DNA from: Liolophura sinensis
Taxonomy: Eukaryota > Mollusca > Polyplacophora > Chitonida > Chitonidae
Length of the DNA: 64,000 nucleotides
Direction of reading: 5' to 3'
Assembly (NCBI RefSeq): GCF_032854445.1
Contig: NC_088307.1
Coordinates: 20,472,017 to 20,536,016 of the forward strand
Position 1 is the stretch's first letter. Each line of letters begins with the position of its first letter. The position numbers and the translations under genes were made by a program. Below, piece after piece: positions 24,401-35,800 of this stretch. The notes beneath the pieces are model-generated. The model searched no databases. It had not been told where the DNA came from and saw nothing but the letters and a program-made list of their open reading frames with translations.

Positions 24401-25827
24401 GGATATTTCAGTTATTCGACGGCGGTCAACCTTAGAGAGGGAGGAAACGGAGTAGATCCCGGGTGAAACCCTCGGCGAGCACGCAGTTGCTCGAAGAAAT
24501 TCCCACGTACCGCCGGAGAGGAAGCCAGCATGAGGTCGACATGAACTCACACTAGCCGCATTCTTGAGGGGCTCTTTGGTAATTGCGCCGCGCTGGCACG
24601 CTAATCACTTCGGCCACGGAGGCCCTCTAAAGAATTATAAAATCATTAAAAATAAAATTTTCTAAAATTATTTTTGAAACATTTGCGTCACTCCGCAAAA
24701 TGGTGGTGTTCACTTACTAAGTGTGAGATACTTCACAGCGGAGGTGAAGTTGGAAATCGGAGTTGGGTTAGAGTGATAAGCCCGATGCCAAAATTCGGCC
24801 TGTTTACTTATCTCCCTTGGTATATCTTGCCCCTTGCTCATGACCTCTGTGTAGAGACGAGCAGCAAGGCCAGAGTACAAAGGTATCCTTAGGTCAGTCC
24901 AAGATACTTGCGACCAATCAATATGCAGATTACTTTGCCGAATGTGGGTGAAATAGGACTTGGTGTGCGCCGACGTCTGTGTCAAAAGGAACTTGTCGTT
25001 GTCAACCTGTTCAAAGAATGAAAGAACTGGTTTGGAATACTTGGTAAACCTATACACGAATGGTGAAAAATTATTTCCACCCGTCGAAAGAACCCAGTTG
25101 ACAGTCAGTCTGTCACTACTCCAAGTGTGACGCACAGTGGGCTCACCTTATTGGTGGGAGGCAGGGTCTCAAGTCTTAAGCGCTAGACTACACAAAAGAC
25201 CACCCGAGCATCATCGATCGCCTCCTGTCACCAAGGACTAACGAATGGTGAAAGTGGTTGAAACTGCAAATCCTCTGCCAAAGACTGGACATGAACCCGA
25301 GCCCGTTGTGCCCTAACAACTGAAAGATAACCGTCTCCAACCATTGGACCTCGACCCGATCCCCAGTAACGTCAGATAAATATAGTGTAGACAGTTAATT
25401 GGTTTATTTATTTATTTGATGGTGTGCTCCGCCGTACTCAAGAATATTTCACTTATACGACGACAGTCAGCATTATGGTGGAAGGAAACCCGGCAGAGCC
25501 CGGGGGGAAACCACGACCATCCGCAGGTTGTTGATATGACCTTTCCGCGTAACAGAGGTCAGCATATGTTACCTGCCAAATCCCGCCGTCGTAACCGTTT
25601 CTGTAAGTGTTGCCATTGTTGCCGTCTCTGCTCTCGACAAAAGCCAGGCGTCGTAAGAAAAACTTGTCATCTTCAAAGATGCAGGTGTGATGAATAAGAT
25701 CAATGACAGCGTCGACCACATCTGCGCCTTTCGACCCTGGGGTCCTGGTCAAGTCGGTTTGTCCCCAGACTAAGCCAATGTCTATAAGAACCAAAAAAGC
25801 ACAGCAGACAGCAAGCCTTGTCGCCAT
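18473..25827 (-). CDS. Gene A: secreted lysozyme-like / VWA / triple chitin-binding protein, 728 aa
   Basis: Seven exons on the minus strand: 25827-25573, 25006-24718, 24171-23602, 23142-23018, 21400-21163, 20621-20535 and 19095-18473. All are GT-AG and together give exactly 729 codons with the stop. Residues 1-22 are a signal peptide. Residues 24-181 form a lysozyme/transglycosylase-like module with candidate catalytic Glu65 in FVESRDG, followed by GGIWQVDNDKF. Residues 183-371 are a VWA domain with MIDAS D196-S198-S200 (ILDSSGS) and LVTDGRSND. Exons 4 and 5 encode a conserved module (NCGNATVYAAYNNPNPG) I cannot name, and exon 6 a short Cys-rich linker. Exon 7 has three chitin-binding modules at about 528-578, 601-652 and 672-722, each with only four cysteines. 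Predicted extracellular chitin or glycan binding, related in plan to the shell proteins Pif and BMSP. The VWA and all three chitin-binding modules each sit in one exon, unlike gene B. Confidence 0.85.
19300..20455. repeat. Minisatellite, about 41 bp unit, in gene A intron 6
   Basis: About 27 copies of a unit containing GTGACAAAATACTGCTGACG and AGAAGAATATGAACGTTG. The long minus-strand frames here are produced by the repeat and are not host coding sequence. Confidence 0.85.
20910..21000. repeat. Interspersed repeat, family C fragment
   Basis: Carries TTGTCATCACATTTAATATAC, close to the segment at 950-975; lies in gene A intron 5. Confidence 0.45.
21542..21682. mobile_element. Palindromic MITE, family B
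   Basis: About 140 bp with inverted ends GGGCCCAGTTTCACAA and TTTGTGAAGATGGGCCC, and an inner TTGTCGTACGATATTTTGTA. Copies at 35980-36120 and 61060-61150. Lies in gene A intron 4. Confidence 0.7.
22297..22612 (+). mobile_element. SINE family 2, diverged copy
   Basis: tRNA-like head with B box GTTCAAATCC, middle with GGCGCTCAGCACTGAAAGG and tail with CGTCGTCATATGACTGAAAA. Lies in gene A intron 4. Confidence 0.65.
22819..23020 (-). repeat. Tandem array that repeats the splice donor of gene A exon 4
   Basis: Six units of 30-32 bp directly downstream of exon 4. Read on the minus strand each contains CCTTCGTG followed by GTGAGTGAATGATG or a variant, matching the true exon end GCCGTCGTG|GTGAGTGAATG. 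At least four units keep an intact GTGAGT or GTAAGT. Confidence 0.8.
24355..24627 (-). mobile_element. SINE family 1, full length, diverged
   Basis: Complete from (ATTT)n to the head GGCCACGGAGGCCC; inserted in gene A intron 2. Confidence 0.85.
25402..25558 (-). mobile_element. SINE family 1, head missing
   Basis: Begins about 13 bp after the exon 1 donor of gene A, inside intron 1, in the gene's own orientation. Gene C has no SINE at this site. Confidence 0.8.
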
Positions 25828-26110
25828 GGTTCGTACATTCTAGACTGTGGATTTGGAGAAGATCGGATCTGTTTATAGATATACCTCCGCGGAACAAGTG
25901 CATTTCGGAGAAAAACTCATATATCATCAAAGGTACGGTTGGAATTAGGAAGTTCCCCAGCTCTTGCGTAAATATTTATCTAAGATAACCCTTAGTGGTA
26001 AAACAGGATCTCAGTCAGTTATTACATATAGCTTGCCGTGCCTTGATTCCAGGTATACTGCTGTATTCCTGTGGCTTTACATTAAGGCCTATGTAATTCT
26101 GGTGCCATGC
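25828..26110 (-). promoter_or_regulatory. Gene A promoter and 5' UTR, conserved with gene C
   Basis: Upstream of the ATG the minus strand carries TATAAACAGATC (TATA box at 25877-25872), then CACAGTCTAGAATGTACGAACC directly before the start (quoted in part: GTACGAACCATGGCGAC). Further blocks, such as GCAGTATACCTGGAATCAAG and TTACGCAA, recur in the same order upstream of gene C at 61485-61755. The shared order shows these are duplicated regulatory regions; the TATA assignment is inference from position. Confidence 0.6.
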
Positions 26111-26569
26111 GCTGATTTTATGATGGTGGCTTACGTGATGTGAGTCACAATCATTCAACGTCACGTGTGTAAGTAAATATAGCTCACCTTTTGTACCAAA
26201 AACTTGTCTCTTACACGCACGTATTATTCCATTTTCCAGAAATCAGTACGTTAAAAGGAAAAATGGAGTTAGTCTTAAATGACTGAGGAATTAAGACGCT
26301 TGATTATCATCCGCTAGAAGACGCCATCGAGGTGAGCGTTCATACCCGGCCGTGGAACAGGAATGTGTATATTGACCCATCTCTCAAAACATATCACCTC
26401 TTCTCAGCTTTTTGGTACACAGGGTAATAAAGTTTTGAAGTGTATATATAGGAGAGAAGTGCTAAACTTAAGCTTCGTGAAAAGATTAACAGGAATTCTA
26501 TCCTAACACGTCTTCGATTTGAGATTCAAAAGGCGAAAGGAACAAGTGTAGCTGTAAAGTTTTAAAATA

Positions 26570-26985
26570 TGAAATATGTGTTCAGAATGAGCTGAAGTGA
26601 AAATTGTGTGCAGAATGAGCTGAAGTGAAAATTGTGTGTAGAATGAGTTGAAGTGAAAATTGTGTGCAGAATGAGTTGAAGTGAAAATTGTGTGCAGAAT
26701 GAGTTGAAGTGAAAACTGTGTGCAAAATGAGTTGAAGTGAAAATTGTGTGTAGAATGAGTTGAAGTGAAAATTGTGTGCAGAATGAGTTGAAGTGAAAAT
26801 TGTGTTCAGAATGAGTTGAAGTGAAAATTGTGTGCAGAATGAGTTGAAGTGAAAACTGTGTGCAAAATGAGTTGAAGTGAAAATTGTGTGTAGAATGAGT
26901 TGAAGTGAAAACTGTGTGCAGAATGAGTTTGAAGTGAAAATTTTCTGCAGAATGAGCTGAAGTGAAAATTGTGTGCTCAGTTAGT
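26570..26985. repeat. Minisatellite, 28 bp unit, upstream of gene A
   Basis: About 15 near-identical units of GTGTGCAGAATGAGTTGAAG plus TGAAAATT, 0.75-1.15 kb upstream of the gene A start. Direct tandem, no spacers. Confidence 0.9.
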
Positions 26986-27412
26986 TTTGAAAGAAGTGAT
27001 ATATGCTCGTTTTTAGTAATGACCGCAATTCTGTTAGTTATAACTTTAATATATATATAGCTGCCTGACTAGCCTGTGCTCAGATTTAGTTTCCAAATTT
27101 ACACCGCTGTTGTTCAAGGTTACGTCATTTTATACGGCCACTCAGTCTATGATACGTCACTGTATAAGTGCATGATAAACACTCTTGAGTATGACGTTAA
27201 AGAACCATAAAGTATATGTGCACGACAGAATATTTTCATAAAGGTGAAGAGACAAAAACTTCTTCCTATACACAAGCATACAGAAATGTTAAAACCGCCC
27301 GCGTTCACGTTCGACGAGAACGACGTCCACTTCTGCTGTTTCCCGGAATGCACATATGCTGAAGAAACAAATTTTACTTGCAGTGTCAAAAGAGAATGAC
27401 TGGCCTATAAAT

Positions 27413-28392
27413 GTTAAAGGGCAAAGAAAACTCTAAATTGATGTGTATGTCAGATGAATGACCGTCAAACATTCTCTTCAAAAATAGTTGAATTATTTTT
27501 TCAGATTTTTTCATTCCAGTAAAATGCATTTGAAACTTTGGATTCTACGATGGCCTTTTTGTAACTATAATGGGACAAATGACGTCACACCAAGTTTTTG
27601 CCACACAACACACACAGACTAAACGCATATAGATCTATGAAAGTATTCGTTGAATGAACCTTGGAACGAACCATTTCAAGCAAAAATTTGGTGCAGAACC
27701 CACGGATGAAGGCATTGGCTTTTGGCCTAAGACCGTTTTCCACATGATAACCACAAAATCCTTGTCCCGGACTACCCAACATGACTGGGCGACAACCCGC
27801 CCTATATCACTTACACTTATGTTAGGAAAGCATGCCCTCAATTACAATTTTCTAGACTACATAAAAATAGTGGTTTTCGATCTTTAACTAAGATTTTGTT
27901 CTTTGGAAGGCAAAGAAAACGCTAAAATGAAAAATGTATCAGATGAAAAGCCATTAAACACTGTCCAGGAGAATAGTTCGATTTATTTTTTAGAATTTTT
28001 TCAATGCAGCAAATTCATTTTAATGCATAAAATTCTACGGTGGCCTGTAGTGATTCAGAGGGTGTCAGTTACGTCACATCCGTATTTTCCCCTTAAATGG
28101 TTCGTTATAGGATCCATTCGCAGAATGCAGTCAACGAATATACTCTACACGTATATGCACTTAGAACAATGAAATGTAGGGGTCACTATAGGCGTCTAGT
28201 GGCAAAACCGGATGTGACGTCAATGGTTCCAGTATGGTCAGAAAAGGTCATCTCAGGATCCAAAGTTCCAAAAACCCTATTTACTGGGTTGAAAAAAAAT
28301 TCTAAAACAATACATCCAGCTATTTCTGTGGATTGTTTTTAATCGGATTTATCTGACATGTACTTCACGTTAGTGTTTTCTTTACCTTTAAC
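27413..28392. mobile_element. Long-terminal-inverted-repeat DNA element(s), non-autonomous
   Basis: The left end GTTAAAGGGCAAAGAAAAC and the right end CTTTACCTTTAAC are inverted copies, with similarity continuing about 180 bp inward (CAGTAAA, GACGTCACA, TTTTGCCAC). A third arm in direct orientation starts at 27905, so two related elements probably lie end to end or nested. No transposase frame is seen. A clear target duplication was not found. Confidence 0.6.
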
Positions 28393-31000
28393 TGGTTTCA
28401 GTCTCATCCTTATGTTTTCGTTTTATTTTGGATGTTTTCATTATCATCTTGAACACCTTTCACTGCCTCGTATTTTAAACATGTTGTCGCCACGATATGG
28501 CTGAAATATTTCCGATGTGACGTTAAGCCATAATCATCATTTCACCGGTTACATGTTGCTATCGGCTAGTTATCACACTAGTATAGTTTTTCATATGATA
28601 GGTTTTAAAACTGTAAAATCATCTCATCTAAGATTTCGCAGTACCGTACACTAACTGTGTACAGCGTCTTTTAAAAAACCGTCTTAAAGCCACTGTGTAC
28701 CACAAGGACCCATTATCTGTAACAAATTTATACCAGAACATTAATGTGTATTTTGGATACATAATCATTATGTACCAACACTTTCCTTGTGTACCTGTGA
28801 TACACACCTTGTTTGCAAATATACAATACGGTACACATTTGCTTTTCGAGAGTAGCGTGAGTCAAAACTCATACTCGTCATAACATGGCGGCATAGTTAT
28901 CAACAACTGAATTTTTCTACAAATGGTCATGTCTCTAGATACAGATCTCTTTAGGTACATGTAAACTGGGTAATCCCTAGCCAGTGACGTCAAATAAATT
29001 GCAGTTATCATCAATGTACCTAATTTGTTACCTAATTCATGGTGCAAGGGGTGTGGAATTTCCGGTTATTCATGAATGTACATGAACTGTCACAATAAAA
29101 CCCTAACTAAGGTATATTGACAAGAGACCATATTTCGCCGGTTACGTGTGACCATTTGCCAGCTGTATCACGCGGTCATCGCTGCTCTGGTTTTACTCTC
29201 TGCGCTATGTAATGCATGTGTGTCGTTCTCCAGTATTAACAAGGCGTCATAGGACTATCGACCCATTCCCTCCAGTAAATCAAGTACTATTAAGTCAAAC
29301 TCTATCCTCAAACGGGCGGTAATTTTGAATAAATAAGAATCACGACATGGAATAAAAATCCTCACTCATATCAACATAATGTCCTTACCACACCTAAATT
29401 TTATAAAAAAATGTCTGTTGAAAACTGTGGGAGGATTTACGTAGACAAGATAAAGGGATATACGGACGGACGGACGGACGGAACCGACCGATACATACCC
29501 TCCCAGTGTATACCAAGGGGATAAAAAGGGGAACGGGAGGGGAAGGGTTCGATATTTTTACACCTCATAGATTATCTGCGTTTTATTCAATATAAAAGAC
29601 TACAGGCGACGAAAGTGTCGTAGTTGGCAAATGGCCACAATTAACTGGTTGAAGTCTCGCCTAAGTAAAGATTAATTTTAATTGCTCAAGCAAATGTTTC
29701 AATAGTACAGCAATTCACACGCCCTCTTGCACTATGGTTTAAGTACTTCACACCATAAAACTTTTCAACGTCGAATAAATAAACGAATTCTTAGTACGGT
29801 GTTTAACATCGATCAAACAAATAAATAATAAATATATTTTGACACATACAAAGTTGGTTTACTGATTTATTTGCAGGGCAGACAGGCCAGATTTTCAACT
29901 GTCTTTTCCCCGAAATATGATATATATGAAATCAGCAATCGTGTGAAGCTGGACCTCTTGATTACACACGCATGCGCGTCCCCGGTAATTTGTCACCAGT
30001 CGTATAAACGTCATGTGTGTATCATCAAGTCAGATAAACCTCTGACTTGTCAGTCAAACTACATAACAATCGCTACTCAAAAACCTGTACGTTACTCCTT
30101 AAAAGATACATGTACATGAAACGCTTGTTTTTTTTTTAATTATTATTAACATTATTATTATCATTATTATTATCAATATTATTTCTTAATACGTACCACG
30201 CACATGTCCATATACTACAAACTACGAAAGTAAGAAAAAGCTAATCAACTTTCTTTATGAGGCGTATAAATGGCTTTAAAGTACAGTTTTCTTCAGGCCC
30301 CAGCGGAAATTCCAGAAATAAAGTAGGCTGTTGTGGGGACATCAGCTGTGATGGCTGTCAAAAACAACTTTGTTGGGCAGAGAACCCAAACTGCAGGCTC
30401 AAGCTGGTTCCGGATTCCCATTATGTTCATCGATGACAGCATTTGTGAATATTTCCGACCGTTAACGGAATATGGAGGGTTTCTTAAGAAATAGAAAATA
30501 TTCCTCAAGAATGAAAAAAAAAATCTCGTTTTTATGGTACATCTTTCTTAAACCATACCCTTCGTTTTATAGTGCCTTTTCATGTATCGTTTAAGATAAT
30601 GAAAGCAAAAATGGTTTGGATTGAGCGAATGTAAATTGGATACTTCTGGGCGGAGGGTTTGTAAAAGCTGATCTCAGTATACAGACGGTATTACACCCAT
30701 TCTATATCAAAGATGTTAAAAGAATTTAAAACAAATCTATACATTTATACATCGACAGAACATCTCACATTACTTTTGGGACGATGTCTAGCCAATATAT
30801 CGCGGCAAACAATAAAATTACACACACGGAGAAATTAAAAAGCGCCTGTTATCAATTTTGACCAATCAGACGTGAGTTATTTCAATACCCCCAAGACCCC
30901 TAGTGCTTCCGCTGACGTCAACGGAACTCTGTTCCGTGGGGCACGGGTAACATGACATCATGTTTTCGGTTTCTAACACAGCGTATCCCATGGTTCGTAA
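28393..31000. other. Intergenic stretch between gene A and the sulfotransferase
   Basis: No gene recognised. Holds family C fragments (29060-29215 and 29625-29740), a (GGAC)n run near 29465-29481, a SINE-like tail near 29785-29830 and an (ATT)n run at 30130-30190. Confidence 0.4.
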
Positions 31001-31002
31001 GA

Positions 31003-31362
31003 ATTCCGACTTAGCTGGTAGAGCGTTTGCTTCGGGAGCGATAGATCCAGGGTCAGTCATGGGTCGGGTCACACCGAAGGCCTTAAAATAGGAAGTTGAA
31101 TCTTCCTTTCTTGGCGTTCAGCATTAAGGGGATAACACAACTACTGGTTGTCCAGTATCAGTATGGTGACTCGGGTGGGGCCGTTTACTTGCCTCCGGTA
31201 AGTCGTCTCAGTGAAGCAGCACTAGATAAAGGAGCGGTGGAAATCCGTCCTGCAAAAAGGAGGCTCATTACACGTACACGTACTCTAAGGACTCCTTCGT
31301 CGTCATATGACAGAAAACTTTTTAAGTACGACGTTGAACACTAACCACTCGCTCACTCGTAA
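31003..31362 (+). mobile_element. SINE family 2, full length
   Basis: Head with A box TAGCTGGTAGAGCG, middle with GGCGTTCAGCATTAAGGGG, then GTGGAAATCCGTCCTGCAA, CGTCGTCATATGACAG and a terminal GTACGACGTTGAACAC domain. Confidence 0.82.
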
Positions 31363-31413
31363 GAATTCCTGAGTCCTGGTCACCAAGCAGGTCAGAACAA
31401 AATGGCTGCGGTC

Positions 31414-31545
31414 GTTTAGCAACCTGCAGATGGTCGTGGGTTTCCCCCGGACTCTGCCCGGTTTCCTCCTACCATAATGCTGGCTGCCGTCGTATAAGTC
31501 AAATATTCTTGAGTATGGCGTAAAACACGAATTCAATAAATAAAT
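31414..31545 (+). mobile_element. SINE family 1, 3' half
   Basis: From AGCAACCTGCAGATGGTCG to the (AAAT)n tail. Confidence 0.8.
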
Positions 31546-32094
31546 AGGTCACTAAGGTCATATTATTTGTTGTCTTTTTAAAAAAAAAAAACAGCAGCAG
31601 CGTCGACGTCGACTTGCTCCTCCCCTCAGCGACAGTCCGTATTTAGAGAATGTCTTTGGTTAGTCGTGTCGCTGAGTATATTGCACCAGTCTGAGTGTCT
31701 TGTCTGGTGTAGGTGTCTTGTTACGTGTGGCTGTCTTGCCTGTTTCGGCGTGAAATACATGTAAACCAAAGAAACCACAAAATGGGCTCCTGTTGTATGG
31801 CGCAGATGGTTATTAAGTGCTGGCTCGCTGCGACAATCGGACCCTTGACTAAACATATTCTTAGCACGGTGACCATTGGGCGTGAGCTCGGTCCCAACAC
31901 CCGCTACTTCGGCTGTGGCTTTCTCATTTTTTGGTTGACGGCTGTTATACGAATGTCTTTCGCATAGATTTAAGACAAGAAGTTTGTCAGGTACCTGAAA
32001 AAGGTATGTAGTGACGTGTAATAAAATGCCGCTACATATTTTGTACCTACTTTTGCTTGGACAATGGTGCTGGGGCGTGTACATTGCTGTTATT

Positions 32095-32250
32095 TATGCA
32101 TTTACATGAACAGTCAGAATATCGCCTTGGACGATCCTGACTCAGGTAAACTGACAAGAGGCCGTATTTCACCGAGTACGTTTAACCATTTGCCAGTTAT
32201 CCCACTGTCGTCGCTGCTCTGGCCTTACTCTATAAGCTAAATGTCTTTAT
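32095..32250 (+). repeat. Interspersed repeat, family C fragment
   Basis: Matches 29070-29215 and 1685-1790 (GGCCGTATTTCACC; CCACTGTCGTCGCTGCTCTGG in parts). Confidence 0.45.
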
Positions 32251-32367
32251 TTCTAGAGCGTGTGCATGTGTTCGTTTGCTTGAGTTTCTTTGTCCTGTAC
32301 AAAGAGTAATATGCCTTAAACACCAATGAAATAAATAAATAAACAACTTAATAAACCTTACATTACA

Positions 32368-32622
32368 ACGTAAATTGCTAAAACTAATCCAGATGAGAAA
32401 TCTAGAACGGTTTGTCGTCTGAGTAATGCTAGAATGTTATTATCACACAATATTCTGTCATAGTCAACGTAATATTTTGTTAATCTAACAGAATCATTAT
32501 GTTTAATTAATAGTATACGTGTTATTTTTAACAGAATAACCTGCTTCAGTGATAGAATATCTTCTAGCATCACTCAGACAACAGACTTTCTGTCAAAATT
32601 AACAGATTAATATTTTGAGTGT
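32368..32622. mobile_element. Palindromic MITE, family A
   Basis: Right end intact (AACAGATTAATATTTTGAGTG), left end degraded; lies just past the sulfotransferase stop. Confidence 0.7.
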
Positions 32623-32804
32623 ACCATAAATGTGTCCATGATAAAGAATTATTGATTCATTAATGAAGCACGTGTACAAAAGCCTTTCGTCGATACAGCT
32701 TTTCCCCACCTAAAAAGCAGACCGCCTTCTTACAAAAGAAAAAAATGTGTGTAACAGCAACAAAACTTGCTGAAGAACAATCTCCGAATCCAATGTTGTA
32801 GTTG

Positions 32805-35800
32805 TCATTCAAAAGCCATACTGATTCCCGAATTTTTCATTCTGCTTTCAAAGTAAGCGTTGAACAGTTCGTTCTGGGCGACAGTGAAGTAGTTTTTCCA
32901 GTCACCGACTATACCTGTGAAAAGAAGAAAAGAAAATGACCATCAATTTGACTAAAGCAAACGTCAATGTGGCTCAAAGCGAACACCAGTATGGCTAAAA
33001 CACACACACCAATCTAGCCCAAAAAAAAAACACAAATGTGGCTCAAATAGGACTGAAAACACACACAAATCCCGCTAAAAGCTAAAAGCAAAGGCCGATG
33101 TTTCTAATGACAAAGACCAGCATGGTTAACACCAAAGACCAATATAGCTAAAACATCTAAACACCAATGAGAAAAATCCTTTGAGAGTTAACGCCCCCTT
33201 ATTTATTTATTGATTTTTAATTATTCAGTTTAAGTCGTGTGACGACGAGGAGTCGTTCAGTGGGTATGTATTTTATGTTCTTCGCTCTGCCCTGTTAACA
33301 CCCATCACAGATTCGTACCTTTCCTGAGAAACGGTGACACCTGTTCGTCCATGAAATCGGCCTTCACATTGCTCATGGGGTTCGCCTTCATGTTGTGGAA
33401 TGTGCAGTGATTAACGACGCTCTGCAGTTGATCCTCTGTCAGAGACACTCCTAAAAATGACGCCAGTGTCTCCACTCCAGACCGTAAATCCTGAATATAA
33501 CACATTATAAACGCTAAATCAGAAAATGTATTTATTCATTTGTTTGCTTTGTGTAGGGTGGTATAAAATTTCAAATTTCAATGTATCCGTGTACATTCTT
33601 AACAGAGGGAAGATCTCTGTTTCTTAAAAATCTCTTTAAAATCCTACATCATACTATTACTGCACACTGCATTTTCCTTTCTATTATTCGTTCTTTAAAG
33701 GACGTGTCATCTTTATTCAGAGCTAATAAATTACTGGACGAAAGTTTTCGAAAAAAAAAAAATAATTTGGTTTACCAAAGTTCTCAAAATCCTCGATCTT
33801 TTCAAGCATGCATCTAGTGTATAATATACAGTATTTCAGGGCATCAGAGCTTTACACCGCTTATATAGGTTCTGTTCATAGAAACTGGGTAATAGCGCCA
33901 GTACGTAAATGTATAATGCAAATCAAAGTGGCACAAGTATTGATGTCGTCAGAATATAGTATAGTGAAATGCACTTACATGAAAGTCCAATGTTCCAGCA
34001 TGGCGTATCTCATGCACTAGATGGATTAGAACCACCAAAACTATCAAGAACTTACTTTTTTCAAGTCTTCGTATTTCACAAAACAGACGCTGGGGTCATC
34101 CTTCCTCTTCCACCAGTCTAAGACCACGTCAAACCACGACCCGTACATTACTGAGGACACAAAGCACCAAGAGTTATGCAAGTCGACAAAGCTCAAACGT
34201 AGGATGTCATTGCCATCAGCGGAAAATATTCACAACGTTTCTCTTAGCGTTACCACCGGTATTGGAGACGCACGAGGGGCAGGTTCGAACCAGGCCTTGG
34301 ACGGTAAATTTGTAGATTCCAGGTTTTCGTTCGGCAAGGGGCCTTTGTTACAGTATGCGCTCGACGACGCTTATTTGTCCAGCCAAACGTTTGTTGAAGA
34401 CAACTTATCTTCCACTCCCAATGTGATTTGCACATTCTTTCCACCACACAACGTGATAAAATTTCGTCAATAAGCTGCCAAAGATCGGTAGTATTGTCCG
34501 TACACTCCGGCTTCAACCACCTTTCATTGGGATCGCCACCGTACAAGTGAAGCATTCTTGACTATGGCGGTAAACAAATAATCAAAAAATCAAATCAAAT
34601 AAACAAACCAGCCCTCTATACATTAACCTGACCGCAAACTCCCATGTGAAGTCGAATTATGGCGTTTGTGACCACTCAGCCCAGCTTCCGGTATTAGATC
34701 GAGGTATCAGGCAGCCGTCTTGGCTACATTTCCTTCAGCCTTATATATGGGTGGAATAATGATGCGCGCCAGTAAATTAATATAAGCAGTTCATGATCGC
34801 CGCTCGAGGGCACTGGAGAGTAAAGGCGATTTGTAAGATCCCCAATGTTCTTGCAAGAGAGAGAGTGGTGGGTGGGTGGGGGGGGGGGGGGGGGGGGGCG
34901 GAGGGAGAATAGAGATATTAACCACACAAACCTTCACCGTGCATAAATAAAGACAGGAAATCCTCCCAAGGTCTGTCATACCGGATGAAATCTAACATTT
35001 GGTGAAATTTGTAAAAACTGACAGCAATATCCTTGGGGCTTCTCAGGATGATGACGGTCTGTGAAAAGAGGAGTACAAGACAAAAGTCAAATGAGAGCTG
35101 ACAACCAGAAACCTGAAATCTGTTGCCAGATTAGTGATTCCACGTGCACGAAAGACTTTCACTCAAAAACTCTCCTTTCAATCCGGTCCTGTAGATTAAA
35201 ATTACAGATTTTCTCCTTCTCTCACTTCATATGAGCAATGATGACAATAAGCTGTCCACAACGTCTCTTGTGGGAAAGTTCGTCACTAAATTAACAAAAG
35301 GTCAGTCAGGGTGGTTTAATTCACGCTCTCGGATTCCATCACCTATAAAACTGACCGCCATCCTTTTATGTGGGTAGTGATGCTTCGGCAAGCAGGATGG
35401 CCAATGAAAGAATAATCCCATCAACACTAGGGAACCGTTCCGGTAGCACAGTTGGTAGAGCATCTGTAACGGGAGCGGTAGATCCAGGGTCAATCCTGGT
35501 TCGGTTCACACCTAAGACCTTAAAAGAGGAAGTTGTAACTTCCTCGCTTGGCGTTCAGTATGAAGGGGATAGTGCAACAACTGGTTGACCCGTATCAATA
35601 TAATGGCTCGAGTGGGCCGGTTTACTTGCCTTCGGTAAGGCCCCTCAGTGAAGCAGCATAAGACAAAAAAGTGGTGGAAATCCGTCCTGCAACAAGGAGG
35701 CACATTACATGCACTCTAGGGATTCCTTCGTCGTCATATGATTGAAAAATTGTTAAGTACGCCGTTAAACTCCAAACAATCACTCACGCACTAACCTGAT

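Noticed and set aside
26570-26985. CRISPR-like array of 28-bp repeats
   Set aside because: The repeats are directly adjacent with no unique spacers, and the DNA is eukaryotic.
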